A DNA stretch of 47,879 nucleotides, taken from positions 1 through 47,879 of the forward strand of contig JAGANG010000080.1 in the NCBI GenBank assembly GCA_017624275.1. Direction: 5' to 3'. The notes beneath the pieces are model-generated. The model saw only the letters and a list, made by a program, of their open reading frames with translations, did not search any database and was not told the origin of the DNA. A program made the position numbers and the translations under genes. This stretch comes from Spirochaetales bacterium (GTDB taxonomy: Bacteria; Spirochaetota; GWE2-31-10). Shown piece after piece: positions 1 to 7,234 of the stretch. The stretch's first letter is position 1; each line of letters begins with the position of its first letter.

Positions 1-390
1 CATGTAACCATAAGTCACTTTATCGACTTTACCGACACATAGTCTTTTACGTGCCATATCAATTAACGCCTGTATGTTGATATCCATCATGTGAGTACAT
101 GTATCATTTACGCTTCGTTCTTGACCTGTTCTGTCCGGGCGGTGTGTAGTGACGTAAGGAATAGAATGAACGTGTCGTGCAAAATGAACGCTGTTTGGAC
201 TAGGAATATCATAAAGAGTTATTCGTAGTTCTACCGCACGGATAGGGGAATGTTCACTGATTATATATTTGCGGAATAATTCTTCAGTTAATTCTTTGCC
301 GTCATCCCATTTTTTATTGATGGTATTCATTGCAGCTTCCTGCAAATCACGCTTCCAATTTTCATTCTTGATTCTTATGTCAACTTTCAT
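1..390 (-). CDS. ThyX-like (FAD-dependent thymidylate synthase family) phage protein, C-terminus cut by window edge
   Basis: An open frame starts with ATG at 390-388 and runs off the left edge, giving about 130 residues. It contains SEHSPIR at about residue 51, followed by a strand and a basic RH-containing stretch (FARHVHSIPY, then THRPDR). This matches the layout of ThyX, where an SEHSPxR segment precedes the RHRxxS-type signature. Flavin-dependent ThyX methylates dUMP with methylenetetrahydrofolate. The signature arginine/serine spacing is not canonical here, so it may be a diverged phage paralogue with another role. The start overlaps the upstream stop as ATGA, placing it at the distal end of the visible early operon. 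Confidence 0.6.
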   Translation of the reverse strand, partial: MKVDIRIKNENWKRDLQEAAMNTINKKWDDGKELTEELFRKYIISEHSPIRAVELRITLYDIPSPNSVHFARHVHSIPYVTTHRPDRTGQERSVNDTCTHMMDINIQALIDMARKRLCVGKVDKVTYGYM

Positions 391-584
391 TTTTCTTTCA
401 CTCCATGCAATTCAGCTAAAACAGTTTTAGCTGAATTTAATTTCAAATAATCATTAAATTCTTTGCTATAAATAACATTACCTTTCCATTGTGCTATTTC
501 ATCATTACTTAATGTCTCATATCTCCCTAAACCAGTTTGAATAGTTTGAAACTTACTATTTATATTAAATAAAGCGTCACTCAT
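387..584 (-). CDS. Small hypothetical phage protein (65 aa)
   Basis: I do not recognise this 65-residue protein. It is hydrophilic, has no cysteines, no membrane segment and no clear motif. Its ATG overlaps the stop of the upstream gene as ATGA, and its own stop overlaps the ThyX-like start in the same way, so it is translationally coupled on both sides. That coupling is the main reason to treat it as a real gene. Confidence 0.6.
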   Translation of the reverse strand: MSDALFNINSKFQTIQTGLGRYETLSNDEIAQWKGNVIYSKEFNDYLKLNSAKTVLAELHGVKEK

Positions 585-988
585 TCTGCTAACGCCTTAA
601 AAAACACTTCCGTTTTTTGTTTAACTTCGTCCAAAAAACAATAATCACATTCTGGACAACCCTCAGAAAAAGTTTCACAAGCTATTTTTACAAACTCAAA
701 TAAAATATCTCTTCCCTTCGTAAGTTGTTGTTTCAATTGCTCGTTTTCTTTCTTGAGCCTTTCACTTTCGCCCCATACTTCTGCACATTCTTTGTTACAA
801 ATAGCGTTTTTATACGTGAGTAATTCTTGTTTTAATTGCTCGTTTTCTTTTTGCAATTCTTTTGCTCCTGCAAGATATGCTTCTTCAATGTCTTCTTCTG
901 AATCATAATAACTACAATCACAACAAACCACTGTATTATGGTCTTTTGAATATTCTTCTGCTTTCTTTTTTAATTCTTCATCTGTCAT
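581..988 (-). CDS. Cysteine-rich coiled-coil phage protein
   Basis: This 135-residue protein is of unknown function. Residues 1-15 are charged. A cysteine cluster (VVCCDCSYY, about residues 20-28) is followed by an acidic helix, then two heptad-rich segments each containing KENEQLK (about residues 47-53 and 79-86). A third cysteine group (CPECDYC, about residues 110-116) could bind zinc together with the first. The block AYLAGAKELQKENEQLK recurs in the frameshifted gene at 2506-2905, so the two are paralogues or share a duplicated module. ATGA overlaps link it to both neighbours. Confidence 0.6.
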   Translation of the reverse strand: MTDEELKKKAEEYSKDHNTVVCCDCSYYDSEEDIEEAYLAGAKELQKENEQLKQELLTYKNAICNKECAEVWGESERLKKENEQLKQQLTKGRDILFEFVKIACETFSEGCPECDYCFLDEVKQKTEVFFKALAE

Positions 989-1380
989 TTTTTCTCCTCC
1001 CCTGTATTATTTTTGTCATCCCAAACATGGGTTTTATAAAACTCAATTTCTCTTTCTACTGATTTCCTGCATTGAAAATCATATATCAAGGTAGGAATAA
1101 ACAATAAAATATATGAAACAAAGAAAGGTAGACAAAAAACAAATCCGTCTTCGTCAAAAGGATTGAAAATGCAATTACTGTATTCCCTTCTCATCTGTTT
1201 AGTTGTTTTTCTGTTTCCAGTGTATGAAAACATATAACCATAATCACCATCTCCAGCATAAGAATCCCATTCTTCCCACAGCATTTCCAACCTAAATTTA
1301 TTTATTCTGCATATAGTCCAAAATCCATATTTAAAAGGATGAACTAATCTTTTAATGCGTTGTTTTAACAAAAATGTCAT
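985..1380 (-). CDS. Hypothetical membrane protein of phage origin (131 aa)
   Basis: The start was placed at the ATG of 1380-1378, because it overlaps the upstream stop (ATGA) and follows a GAGGAG-type ribosome site. A longer reading with six extra residues is less likely. The protein has a basic N-terminal half and one or two hydrophobic helices near residues 83-107 (FVFCLPFFVSYILLFIPTLI), so it probably sits in the inner membrane. The C-terminal 25 residues are charged. No family is recognised. Small membrane proteins in phage early operons often act in exclusion or host modification, but nothing in this sequence points to a specific role. Confidence 0.55.
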   Translation of the reverse strand: MTFLLKQRIKRLVHPFKYGFWTICRINKFRLEMLWEEWDSYAGDGDYGYMFSYTGNRKTTKQMRREYSNCIFNPFDEDGFVFCLPFFVSYILLFIPTLIYDFQCRKSVEREIEFYKTHVWDDKNNTGEEKK

Positions 1381-1982
1381 TTTTTCTCCTCTAACCATTT
1401 TTCTAAATTATTTGCCACAAACTGAATAACTTTGCAGGCATATACAAAATTACCAGAGATTTCTTTAGCACCGTCTATTATATGAGAGACATATTCCCAT
1501 AAGTTTGGTTGATTAAAATGTTCTTCCAAAAACTCATATACTTTGTCGTATGCTCGAATATCATTTGTTTCAATTCCAAATCGAAACATGTCTGAAAAAA
1601 TGTCTTTTGTTTCGTCATCAAGCTCATCGAAATTTTCGACACCGAAAAAATCGCAAAGGTATTCTTTAACTTTTTCTTCAACAATGTCTTCATCAACTTC
1701 ATTTGGAAAAATTGGATAGGAAGATGCTTCACATTTACCTGCCCAGTAACCTTCGTTTATTCTTGTACCTTTGAAAAAATTAAAAATATTTACAATGTCT
1801 TTGCCAAATACATAAGTTCCCATATCTCCGCTGTAAAAAAGTTTATTGTCAACAAAGACGATTCTGACAAAATAAACCTTATCATCAATGTTTTCACTTC
1901 TGTATAGTTTAATGATGATAATGTTTCCTTGTTTTTCAATTTCAATATGTTTATATATTTCTTGTAATTCTTCATTTGTCAT
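1377..1982 (-). CDS. Acidic hypothetical phage protein (201 aa)
   Basis: I do not recognise this acidic 201-residue protein. It has a beta-rich N-terminal half (alternating hydrophobic strands around GNIIIIKLYR and VYFVRIVFVD), then a strongly acidic helical C-terminal half containing many DE and EE pairs. There is no signal peptide, membrane helix or metal motif. The fold pattern suggests a small alpha/beta domain followed by a helical bundle. The stop overlaps the next start (ATGA). Acidic early phage proteins can mimic DNA, but that is only a possibility here. Confidence 0.55.
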   Translation of the reverse strand: MTNEELQEIYKHIEIEKQGNIIIIKLYRSENIDDKVYFVRIVFVDNKLFYSGDMGTYVFGKDIVNIFNFFKGTRINEGYWAGKCEASSYPIFPNEVDEDIVEEKVKEYLCDFFGVENFDELDDETKDIFSDMFRFGIETNDIRAYDKVYEFLEEHFNQPNLWEYVSHIIDGAKEISGNFVYACKVIQFVANNLEKWLEEKK

Positions 1983-2008
1983 TTTTCTAACCCCCTATTA
2001 ATTCCTAG

Positions 2009-2509
2009 TTAATCAAATTTTAGTGAAGATAGAAAATGATTCCATGCTAATTTAGGTCTATCCTTATATAACTCGTTCATTCGTTCGTCTTCTGTTTCCA
2101 ATATTTCTTTTGAAACACCTTGTTCTGCTGCGATTATAAACTCAATCAGCTGTTCCATCATTCTAATAGCAACCCTGTGGTTGTTACAATCAGGCATCAA
2201 TGTTAAATTAAGTAATTGCTCTTGTTCTCGTGATAAGTGGTATTCTTCCTGGATTTTCTTGACTTGTTCCTGTAAAAACGCAAGTTTTCTGCTATGTTGG
2301 TGTTTCAACTCACCAATCACATGTTGGATTTTCTTCAAATCCGTGATTCTTTCTTCTCCATTTTTACGTCTTAACAGTCTCTTAACTATGTCAGCTCTTA
2401 ATGGATCCAGCTCAAAATCTCGCCATATATCCCACGGCTGATATCTATGTTCACTGTAGTCGGAAGTTCCGACATTATAATTTCTATGATGTATTATACT
2501 ATTACTCAT
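2009..2509 (-). CDS. DUF3310-like phage protein with coiled-coil extension
   Basis: The start was chosen at ATG 2509-2507, which overlaps the TGA of the preceding gene; an ATG 15 bases upstream is less likely. The protein is then 166 residues. The segment YQPWDIWRDFELDPLRADIV, followed by a basic LLRRK and a DLKKIQHVIGEL helix, resembles DUF3310, where a small helical unit of the form xHYxPxxxIxxFxLxxxxxxKYxxRxxxK is seen in many phages. The second half is a charged coiled coil followed by an unrecognised tail. DUF3310 proteins have been linked loosely to nucleotide metabolism; the assignment is by motif only. Confidence 0.5.
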   Translation of the reverse strand: MSNSIIHHRNYNVGTSDYSEHRYQPWDIWRDFELDPLRADIVKRLLRRKNGEERITDLKKIQHVIGELKHQHSRKLAFLQEQVKKIQEEYHLSREQEQLLNLTLMPDCNNHRVAIRMMEQLIEFIIAAEQGVSKEILETEDERMNELYKDRPKLAWNHFLSSLKFD

Positions 2510-2905
2510 TCCGCTAACTCCCAATTATCACACTTTTCTTCCCAGTCCATCTCTTTTCCTGTTTTGTCGCAAATACAGTTCATAATTGTGCAACTTCTAC
2601 AATTTTCGAAACAATCATAATCACCTGGATTGCCAAACTTGCAATTTGCACAATTTTTCATTTTTTCGATTTGTGCTTTCAATCGTTGATTTTCTTCCCA
2701 ACGAAAATCGCTTACTTTTTCTATTTCGATTATATCTTTTTTTCAACTGTTCGTTTTCTTTTTGTAATTCTTTCGCACCTGCAAGATATGCTCGGTCAAT
2801 GTCTGACGCTGAATACATTGGTATTTCAACATCAGGATAGCCTAAATAAGTTTCAGGGACAACTTCTCGTCTATACTCAAATGCTTTCTTTTCTAATTCT
2901 TTCAT
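2506..2905 (-). pseudogene. Cysteine-rich coiled-coil phage protein, frameshifted in an A7 tract
   Basis: From ATG 2905 the frame encodes an N-terminal module ending DRAYLAGAKELQKENEQLKK, closely like the gene at 581-988. At the A7 tract (2737-2743) the reading becomes improbable basic sequence. Skipping one base restores a sensible continuation: KDIIEIEKVSDF, a coiled coil, then a cysteine-rich end with CANCKF, CFENCRSC and CIC and a final NWELAE, whose TGA overlaps the ATG of the next gene. The reconstructed product is 132 residues. Total length is one base over a multiple of three, so there is a single surplus A. It may be a mutation, a sequencing error or a slippage site. Confidence 0.7.
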
Positions 2906-2908
2906 TCT

Positions 2909-3074
2909 TCACACCTCAAATCGGCATTTTATTCCATTATAAAGTTCTTCATAAACGTTATAATTTTTATTTTTAATGTAATGTAAAAGTTCCTCAACGT
3001 CTGCACGCCATCCGTTTTTTAAAGGGCAAAATCTCTATAGCCTTTTCAATATTAATTAACATTATACAGCTCAT
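2909..3074 (-). pseudogene. Small phage gene frameshifted in an A6 tract (about 54 aa if restored)
   Basis: The ATG at 3074-3072 overlaps the TGA of the HD-hydrolase gene (ATGA). The product starts MSCIMLINIEKAIEILPF and stops soon after an A6 tract at 3015-3020. Skipping one base in that tract gives a coherent ending (KNGWRADVEELLHYIKNKNY, then a short tail) with a TGA just ahead of the next gene's ribosome site. The full span of 166 bases is one more than a multiple of three. The restored protein is a small helical polypeptide of unknown function. Same error type as the neighbouring frameshifted gene. Confidence 0.6.
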
Positions 3075-3652
3075 CTTGTTTTCTCAATAAAAGTTGCTAC
3101 GTACATATCTGCTGTAGCAATTGCATAACTCAGTGGATATTTTTTATATCCTAATAGGATATTATCACTATTATGATATGTAGAACAATCTGTTGCTCCC
3201 ATGTGATTATTTATAGCTACAGCTTCATCTAAAGTCAGCTTAATAAAGTTTTGTACAATAACCATGCTTGCTGTTCCATGACCTAAAGGCGTATAGTCTG
3301 TAGGTACAAACTTATAAAATGGAACCTGAATCCATACTCCGTTTTGTTTCGTGTTCCGCATTTCTATACGATAAGAACCAACTTTGCACACATCGTGAAA
3401 TAATGCTGCAATTGTTAGACTTTCTAATTCTTTATCAGTCAAATCTTCTTTATTCATGATTTTTTTGTATTCAATTAGAGCTTGTTCATACACATTAAGT
3501 GAATGCTCACACAATCCACCTTCATAATTACCGTGATAATTACAGCTCGCAGGATCCTTGTAAAATCCTGATTTTTCAATCCATGCTAATAAATCATCGA
3601 CACCTTCACGTTTTATATTTTTACGTACTAAGTCTTCAAAGTTTTTTTTCAT
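3071..3652 (-). CDS. HD-domain metal-dependent phosphohydrolase (phage)
   Basis: This 193-residue protein has the ordered metal ligands of the HD superfamily: His in GGLCEHSLNVYE (about residue 49), the His-Asp pair in ALFHDVCK (about residues 88-89), a further His in LGHGTAS (about 124) and an Asp in IATADMYVA (about 181). HD enzymes hydrolyse phosphate esters of nucleotides. In phage early operons they often act on nucleotides or nucleotide second messengers, but the substrate cannot be read from the sequence. An AAGGAG site precedes the start. The stop overlaps the start of a small frameshifted gene. Confidence 0.8.
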   Translation of the reverse strand: MKKNFEDLVRKNIKREGVDDLLAWIEKSGFYKDPASCNYHGNYEGGLCEHSLNVYEQALIEYKKIMNKEDLTDKELESLTIAALFHDVCKVGSYRIEMRNTKQNGVWIQVPFYKFVPTDYTPLGHGTASMVIVQNFIKLTLDEAVAINNHMGATDCSTYHNSDNILLGYKKYPLSYAIATADMYVATFIEKTR

Positions 3653-3662
3653 TTACATCTCC

Positions 3663-4259
3663 TTATATATCTCTAAAAATTATTGTCCTAAAGTCTTTTC
3701 TGTCATAAGCTTTACACCGCACCATACAGCAAATATCGATTCCGAAATCTCGAAATAAAGCACAATGTTTGTGGCAATGTTCAGCCTTTTCGCCGTGTAC
3801 AATCTCGGTAATATAATGGTGTACTTTTCCGTCATTCGTGTATCGCACAAGTTTAGTTCCGGGATTGTACTCTTTAACGTATCTCCATTTAACGGCATTG
3901 ACAGCCTCGCTGTCTTCAGATTTGACAGATACAATCTTTCTGATTGAATCTATTGTCTGATTGTATTTCTTACAGAGCTCCTGCAATGTCGCACCTTTTT
4001 TAAAATCTTTTCGAATCTTAATCCAACGACTTCGGGCAAGAAAAGTCTTTTGAATGTAAACAGTGTCGCCTCGCAATCTGTCACAAATCAAAGCGTAGTC
4101 ATCCTCGCCGATAACTTCAATTAACCACGCATTCCGATTGTTTAACTTTTGCGGAAAATACAAAGTACGGATATTTCGGGCGATACATGCCTTGCACAAT
4201 TTGCAAGTTTTTTTCCGTCCGATTAGTCTTTTGATTAAAAGCATGCCGACTGATACCAT
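3663..4259 (-). CDS. Zinc-ribbon and HTH-like phage protein
   Basis: I do not know this 198-residue family. Visible features are an N-terminal basic segment with CKLCKACIA (about residues 19-27), which could bind zinc. In the middle a helix-turn-helix-like stretch, GATLQELCKKYNQTIDSIRK (about residues 90-109), looks like a sigma/transposase-type DNA-binding helix pair. The C-terminus is rich in cysteine and histidine (HCHKHCALF and DICCMVRC). Together these suggest a DNA-binding protein with two metal sites. AAGGAG precedes the ATG, and the gene sits next to the RuvC-like resolvase, consistent with a DNA transaction role. Confidence 0.5.
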   Translation of the reverse strand: MVSVGMLLIKRLIGRKKTCKLCKACIARNIRTLYFPQKLNNRNAWLIEVIGEDDYALICDRLRGDTVYIQKTFLARSRWIKIRKDFKKGATLQELCKKYNQTIDSIRKIVSVKSEDSEAVNAVKWRYVKEYNPGTKLVRYTNDGKVHHYITEIVHGEKAEHCHKHCALFRDFGIDICCMVRCKAYDRKDFRTIIFRDI

Positions 4260-4261
4260 TT

Positions 4262-4747
4262 TTAGAAACTCCTTCTTTTTGCGTATTCGGCGATTAAAAG
4301 TGCATCACCATCTTTTTGCTTTTTGATTTCTTCTATAAAAACAGGGAAAAGCCGACTTGCAACTTCTACGGAAAAACGTTTTGTTTCGCCTTTTTCATAC
4401 CCTTTTGGAAAAAAGCTTTTCTGCCATTCCTTGCTGTCTATGTACTGATAAGGGATTTTAAGTAATTCCAAACAGCAAATAGTTGCTTCCAGACAACGCA
4501 CAGCCGATAGACTTTGCCTGAAACGCCCGGTATTAACCATAGGACGTTCCAGCAAAACAAAGGCGTTATCTTTATGCTTTGATAAAATCTCGCAAAACTT
4601 CACACTGTCTAAACGTGAAATATTTTGTTTTTTCTTTGTGTAATCCTGCTGCAAAAAAACAGGCGTTTTGTGAAAAAATGTTTCATTCTCGGTAATTATT
4701 GCAATACTACCGGTTACACCGTTATCTATTCCTATGTATGTTTTCAT
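4262..4747 (-). CDS. RuvC-like Holliday junction resolvase (phage)
   Basis: This 161-residue protein has an RNase H-like fold pattern: IGIDNGVTGSIAI at residues 5-17 with the first catalytic Asp, a central VLLERP with the second acid (about residue 67), and a C-terminal KKQKDGDALLIAEYAKR with acidic residues near 146-148. These match the acid positions of RuvC-type phage resolvases, which cut branched DNA during replication, recombination and packaging. The motif EWQKSFFPKG in the middle is typical of phage members. The length is close to RuvC. It sits in the recombination and replication part of the early operon with RecT. Confidence 0.8.
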   Translation of the reverse strand: MKTYIGIDNGVTGSIAIITENETFFHKTPVFLQQDYTKKKQNISRLDSVKFCEILSKHKDNAFVLLERPMVNTGRFRQSLSAVRCLEATICCLELLKIPYQYIDSKEWQKSFFPKGYEKGETKRFSVEVASRLFPVFIEEIKKQKDGDALLIAEYAKRRSF

Positions 4748-4750
4748 CTT

Positions 4751-5317
4751 TCACTCTCCGTAATTCAAAGAATCAAAGTAAAGGCTTTCCCAAACTGAAA
4801 AATGATAACTGTTGACTTCGCCGTAGTTTGCATCAAAAACCTTCTTTATTTCCTTTCCAAGCTTTTCAGATTCCTTTTTTAAGATTCTCCAATCAAACTT
4901 CTTTTCCGGATTAAGTTTTTCCATGCGTTTAACGGAATACCAATCTTTTGATTCATCAAGTTTGATTTTTAATGCTTCTTTTTCTTGTTTGATTCGTGAT
5001 AATTCTTCTTCATAAGCTTCTTGTGCCAACAAAGAGGCTTCTTTCATTAATTCATTGGCTTTTTTAAGCTTAAAAGCCGGTGTAAAATCGGTTGTAATAC
5101 TGCGTAAGGTAGGTGTCGCAGTTGTTCCCTGTCGGTTGTATCTCAGTTTTTCAAGTATGATTTTACTTTCGTTTTCAGTCCAATATGTTTTCTTCCCTCC
5201 TTCAATACCTTTATTCGGGAATAAACTTTTCCCGTTTTTCTGAACTGTTCTTACTGATACATTTAAAATATTTGCCAATTCTTTTGATGTCATGAGTGTT
5301 GTTGTTAAGGCATTCAT
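4751..5317 (-). CDS. HTH and coiled-coil phage regulator, antirepressor-like
   Basis: Residues 8-35 (MTSKELANILNVSVRTVQKN and onward) form a MerR/excisionase-type helix-turn-helix. A long charged coiled coil follows (residues about 85-125). The C-terminal part (KDWYSVKRMEKLN, then FDANYGEVNSYHFSVWESLY) resembles the C-terminal module of phage regulatory and antirepressor proteins. The likely role is DNA binding during early gene control or replication. The ATG overlaps the preceding stop and follows a GAGGTGG site. Partner and target are unknown. Confidence 0.5.
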   Translation of the reverse strand: MNALTTTLMTSKELANILNVSVRTVQKNGKSLFPNKGIEGGKKTYWTENESKIILEKLRYNRQGTTATPTLRSITTDFTPAFKLKKANELMKEASLLAQEAYEEELSRIKQEKEALKIKLDESKDWYSVKRMEKLNPEKKFDWRILKKESEKLGKEIKKVFDANYGEVNSYHFSVWESLYFDSLNYGE

Positions 5318-5889
5318 GCTTCCACCTCAGAAATATATTCTTTAGTAGCTTCGTGCCACTCCGTATCATTCCATTTGCGAATCAGATGTTGACAAAGCGA
5401 GTTTTCAGCATTCAAACTATAATTGTGGTTTGAAATAATTATATCAGTATTATTTAGGAATAATTGACCACCCCCTTTTGCTAACCATTCCGCAACTTCT
5501 CTATGTGTCAAGTATGTTTTTGTTTCCGGTTTGATTCTGTATTCTATGCCATCGTCCCACATTGGACGTGGACAATTATTCCAATCCTTGCACGCACTAT
5601 TCTTTACACGAGATTGAATTTCCTTCCCCTTTAAATAGAATGCTCTTTTGCACTTTAAGTGCGGGTCACAATAAAAGAATTTATAACGGTCAACATTGTT
5701 TTCAAATATGAATCCTCTTGCTTTAAGATCATAAGGCAATAATACATCAACTAAACTTTTCAGTTCTAAAGTTAGCAAATCCTTATCACTTAGATAATCA
5801 TCAAAAAATAACCCTTCTTTGCCAATCAGTTCCTTCGCCGCTGCAATGTCGGCGAAGCAGTATAAAAATTTTCTTTCAAATTTAATCAT
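5314..5889 (-). CDS. Hypothetical phage protein with a TYLTHREVAEWLAKG module
   Basis: This 191-residue protein is of unknown function. The central part has several cysteines and aromatic residues (FYCDPHLKCKRAFYLKG; ACKDWNNCPRPMWDDG). The region IEYRIKPETKTYLTHREVAE followed by WLAKGGGQ is a module often seen in small hypothetical phage proteins, where the YRIKPE stretch forms a short beta strand before a helix. The remaining C-terminal 45 residues are polar. It overlaps the next gene by four bases (ATGA) and follows a 50-residue zinc-type protein with no gap. Confidence 0.5.
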   Translation of the reverse strand: MIKFERKFLYCFADIAAAKELIGKEGLFFDDYLSDKDLLTLELKSLVDVLLPYDLKARGFIFENNVDRYKFFYCDPHLKCKRAFYLKGKEIQSRVKNSACKDWNNCPRPMWDDGIEYRIKPETKTYLTHREVAEWLAKGGGQLFLNNTDIIISNHNYSLNAENSLCQHLIRKWNDTEWHEATKEYISEVEA

Positions 5890-6042
5890 TTATTCTTCCT
5901 TAAACTCCAAAATCTTTAGAATTTCTTCCGTACATGATTGACAATCATGCTTTCTAATATCAATTCCGTTTGCTCTGCAAAATCCACAATCAGAGTTACG
6001 CATACTCCATTCTATAAACTCTTTCACTTTTTCTATATTCAT
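5890..6042 (-). CDS. 50-residue protein with two CxxC motifs
   Basis: A short gene with ATG at 6042-6040 and TAA directly abutting the next ATG. The product has a charged N-terminal helix, then DCGFC and DCQSC about 14 residues apart, a spacing suitable for a single zinc knuckle, then an acidic amphipathic tail (LKILEFKEE). An AAAGGAAAATGAAAG-type purine stretch precedes it. Small zinc-knuckle proteins are common in phage early operons. No function can be assigned. Confidence 0.55.
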   Translation of the reverse strand: MNIEKVKEFIEWSMRNSDCGFCRANGIDIRKHDCQSCTEEILKILEFKEE

Positions 6043-6045
6043 CTT

Positions 6046-6309
6046 TCATTTTCCTTTCACCCTTTTTATCTGCAAATATTTCTTCATCTTATTAAGATGC
6101 CGTTTGTTAAAAATTCTAAGTATTCTTTTGTTACCTGTTGCATAAAAGATAAAAGTCGCTGTTGCCTGCATTAAATCAAAAGCTTCTTCAATTCTTTCAG
6201 TGCAATATGTTGCAGTTGAAAGTTCGAGAAATTCCTCTCTGATTTTTTCTATTTGGTCGAGTGTTGATTCTGCTTTCAACTCTGCAAATTTAAAGTTCAC
6301 AGTCTTCAC
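6046..6309 (-). CDS. Small phage protein, possible MazG-like NTP pyrophosphohydrolase
   Basis: The start is a GTG at 6309-6307 with GGAG seven bases upstream. The 87-residue helical product contains IEKIREEFLEL (about residues 20-30) and RIEEAFDLMQATATFIF (about 39-55). This order, an ExxE-type helix followed by an E...D helix, is that of MazG/dUTPase-like all-alpha pyrophosphohydrolases, which clean nucleotide pools and are common in phages. The match is by pattern only, and one acidic ligand is not obvious. It overlaps the upstream gene by 20 bases. Confidence 0.4.
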   Translation of the reverse strand: MKTVNFKFAELKAESTLDQIEKIREEFLELSTATYCTERIEEAFDLMQATATFIFYATGNKRILRIFNKRHLNKMKKYLQIKRVKGK

Positions 6310-6640
6310 AATCTTTCTCCTTTGCGGTTATAAATGCTTCGTATGCATGCATGTAGTCGTTGGTTAAAATCTCAAAAACCATATTGCGGATTTTTTCTTC
6401 CTTTGCATTAAAGGAAAGTAGCTCTTCGTTTGTTATATTGGCTAATTTAAATATTTCATCATGCCAAACTCTTATATTTTTCAAGTCAAAATCATTAACC
6501 TTATATTCAAACTCATCACATCCGGGATTATTCCAAGTTTGTTCTTCATGCAAATAATGAGTACATTCGCATTCAGCTTCTACATCAAAAAGATAATCCT
6601 CAAATTCAATATCTTGTCTTATCAAATTAAAAGTAGCCAT
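6290..6640 (-). CDS. Acidic hypothetical phage protein (116 aa)
   Basis: I do not recognise this strongly acidic 116-residue protein. The N-terminal half has a CECTHYLHE segment and several aromatic residues; the C-terminal half is helical and ends KEKDCEDCEL. Cysteines at both ends could form a metal site. It begins 48 bases downstream of the Gp157 stop, after a perfect palindrome at 6660-6684. The stop overlaps the next start region by 20 bases, suggesting coupled translation. Confidence 0.5.
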   Translation of the reverse strand: MATFNLIRQDIEFEDYLFDVEAECECTHYLHEEQTWNNPGCDEFEYKVNDFDLKNIRVWHDEIFKLANITNEELLSFNAKEEKIRNMVFEILTNDYMHAYEAFITAKEKDCEDCEL

Positions 6641-6659
6641 AGTTTCTTCCTTTATATAG

Positions 6660-6684
6660 ACAATCCCCGATTATCGGGGATTGT
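6660..6684. promoter_or_regulatory. Perfect 12-bp palindrome between phage genes
   Basis: Arms ACAATCCCCGAT and ATCGGGGATTGT flank a single central T. It lies between the Gp157 gene and the next minus-strand gene. There is no good T-run on the minus strand, so it is more likely a protein-binding site or an mRNA-processing hairpin than a terminator, though partial termination is possible. Confidence 0.6.
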
Positions 6685-6688
6685 TGTT

Positions 6689-7219
6689 TTATCTAATTCT
6701 TAAAGATTCGGACTGCTCAAAATGATATGCATCTTCCGGTAATTTCATTCCGTCTTTTAAGTCTTTCTTGATTTTTGTTTTATCAATAGTAGTAACTGTT
6801 ACTTTGTAGTCATCCGGGATTAGTTCTGGTTTATCGATGATTAAAGTCGGTACATTTTTTTGGATTGCAAAATTAAAGATACCGGCTTTTCTTTCTTTGA
6901 TTCCCATTTTTTTAAGGACATAATCCAGATTGAATTTAAGAGTGTCAGACAAGTTTTCCGCTGTTTTCTTGCGTTTTTGCAAACGTTTAAGTTCTTCATC
7001 CAACATTGCTGCTTCGCCTTTTAAGTTAGCGATAAACTTCGCTGTGTTTTCAAGTTTACTGTCTAACGCTAGGCTATTTTCAGTGTAAAACTCTTGGATT
7101 ATTTTTCTTTCCTCATCGGAAATGTTTCTTCCTTCGTCTTCCAATGTTTCTTGCAACTCAAAACAGATTTTTTCGAATGCTTTAAAATCATCTTTGATTT
7201 CATAAATTGATTTACTCAT
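6689..7219 (-). CDS. Siphovirus Gp157-family protein
   Basis: This 176-residue protein has the layout of the Gp157 family: a helical, heptad-rich N-terminal two thirds (residues about 1-105, with ELKRLQKRKKTAENLSDTL), a short GxxKxxxGxFxxxxQKN element (KERKAGIFNFAIQKN, about residues 112-126), and the C-terminal hallmark of a proline-flanked ELIPDDYK followed by DKTKIKKDLKDGMKLP. Gp157 proteins of streptococcal and other siphoviruses are associated with phage resistance phenotypes and lie next to RecT-type recombination genes, as here. The biochemical role is not settled. GGAG precedes the ATG. Confidence 0.8.
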   Translation of the reverse strand: MSKSIYEIKDDFKAFEKICFELQETLEDEGRNISDEERKIIQEFYTENSLALDSKLENTAKFIANLKGEAAMLDEELKRLQKRKKTAENLSDTLKFNLDYVLKKMGIKERKAGIFNFAIQKNVPTLIIDKPELIPDDYKVTVTTIDKTKIKKDLKDGMKLPEDAYHFEQSESLRIR

Positions 7220-7234
7220 TATTTGCTCCTTTTT

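Noticed and set aside
2737..2743. Programmed -1 frameshift at A7
   Set aside because: The -1 frame reads AAG ATA TAA, so it stops at once; only skipping one base gives coherent protein.
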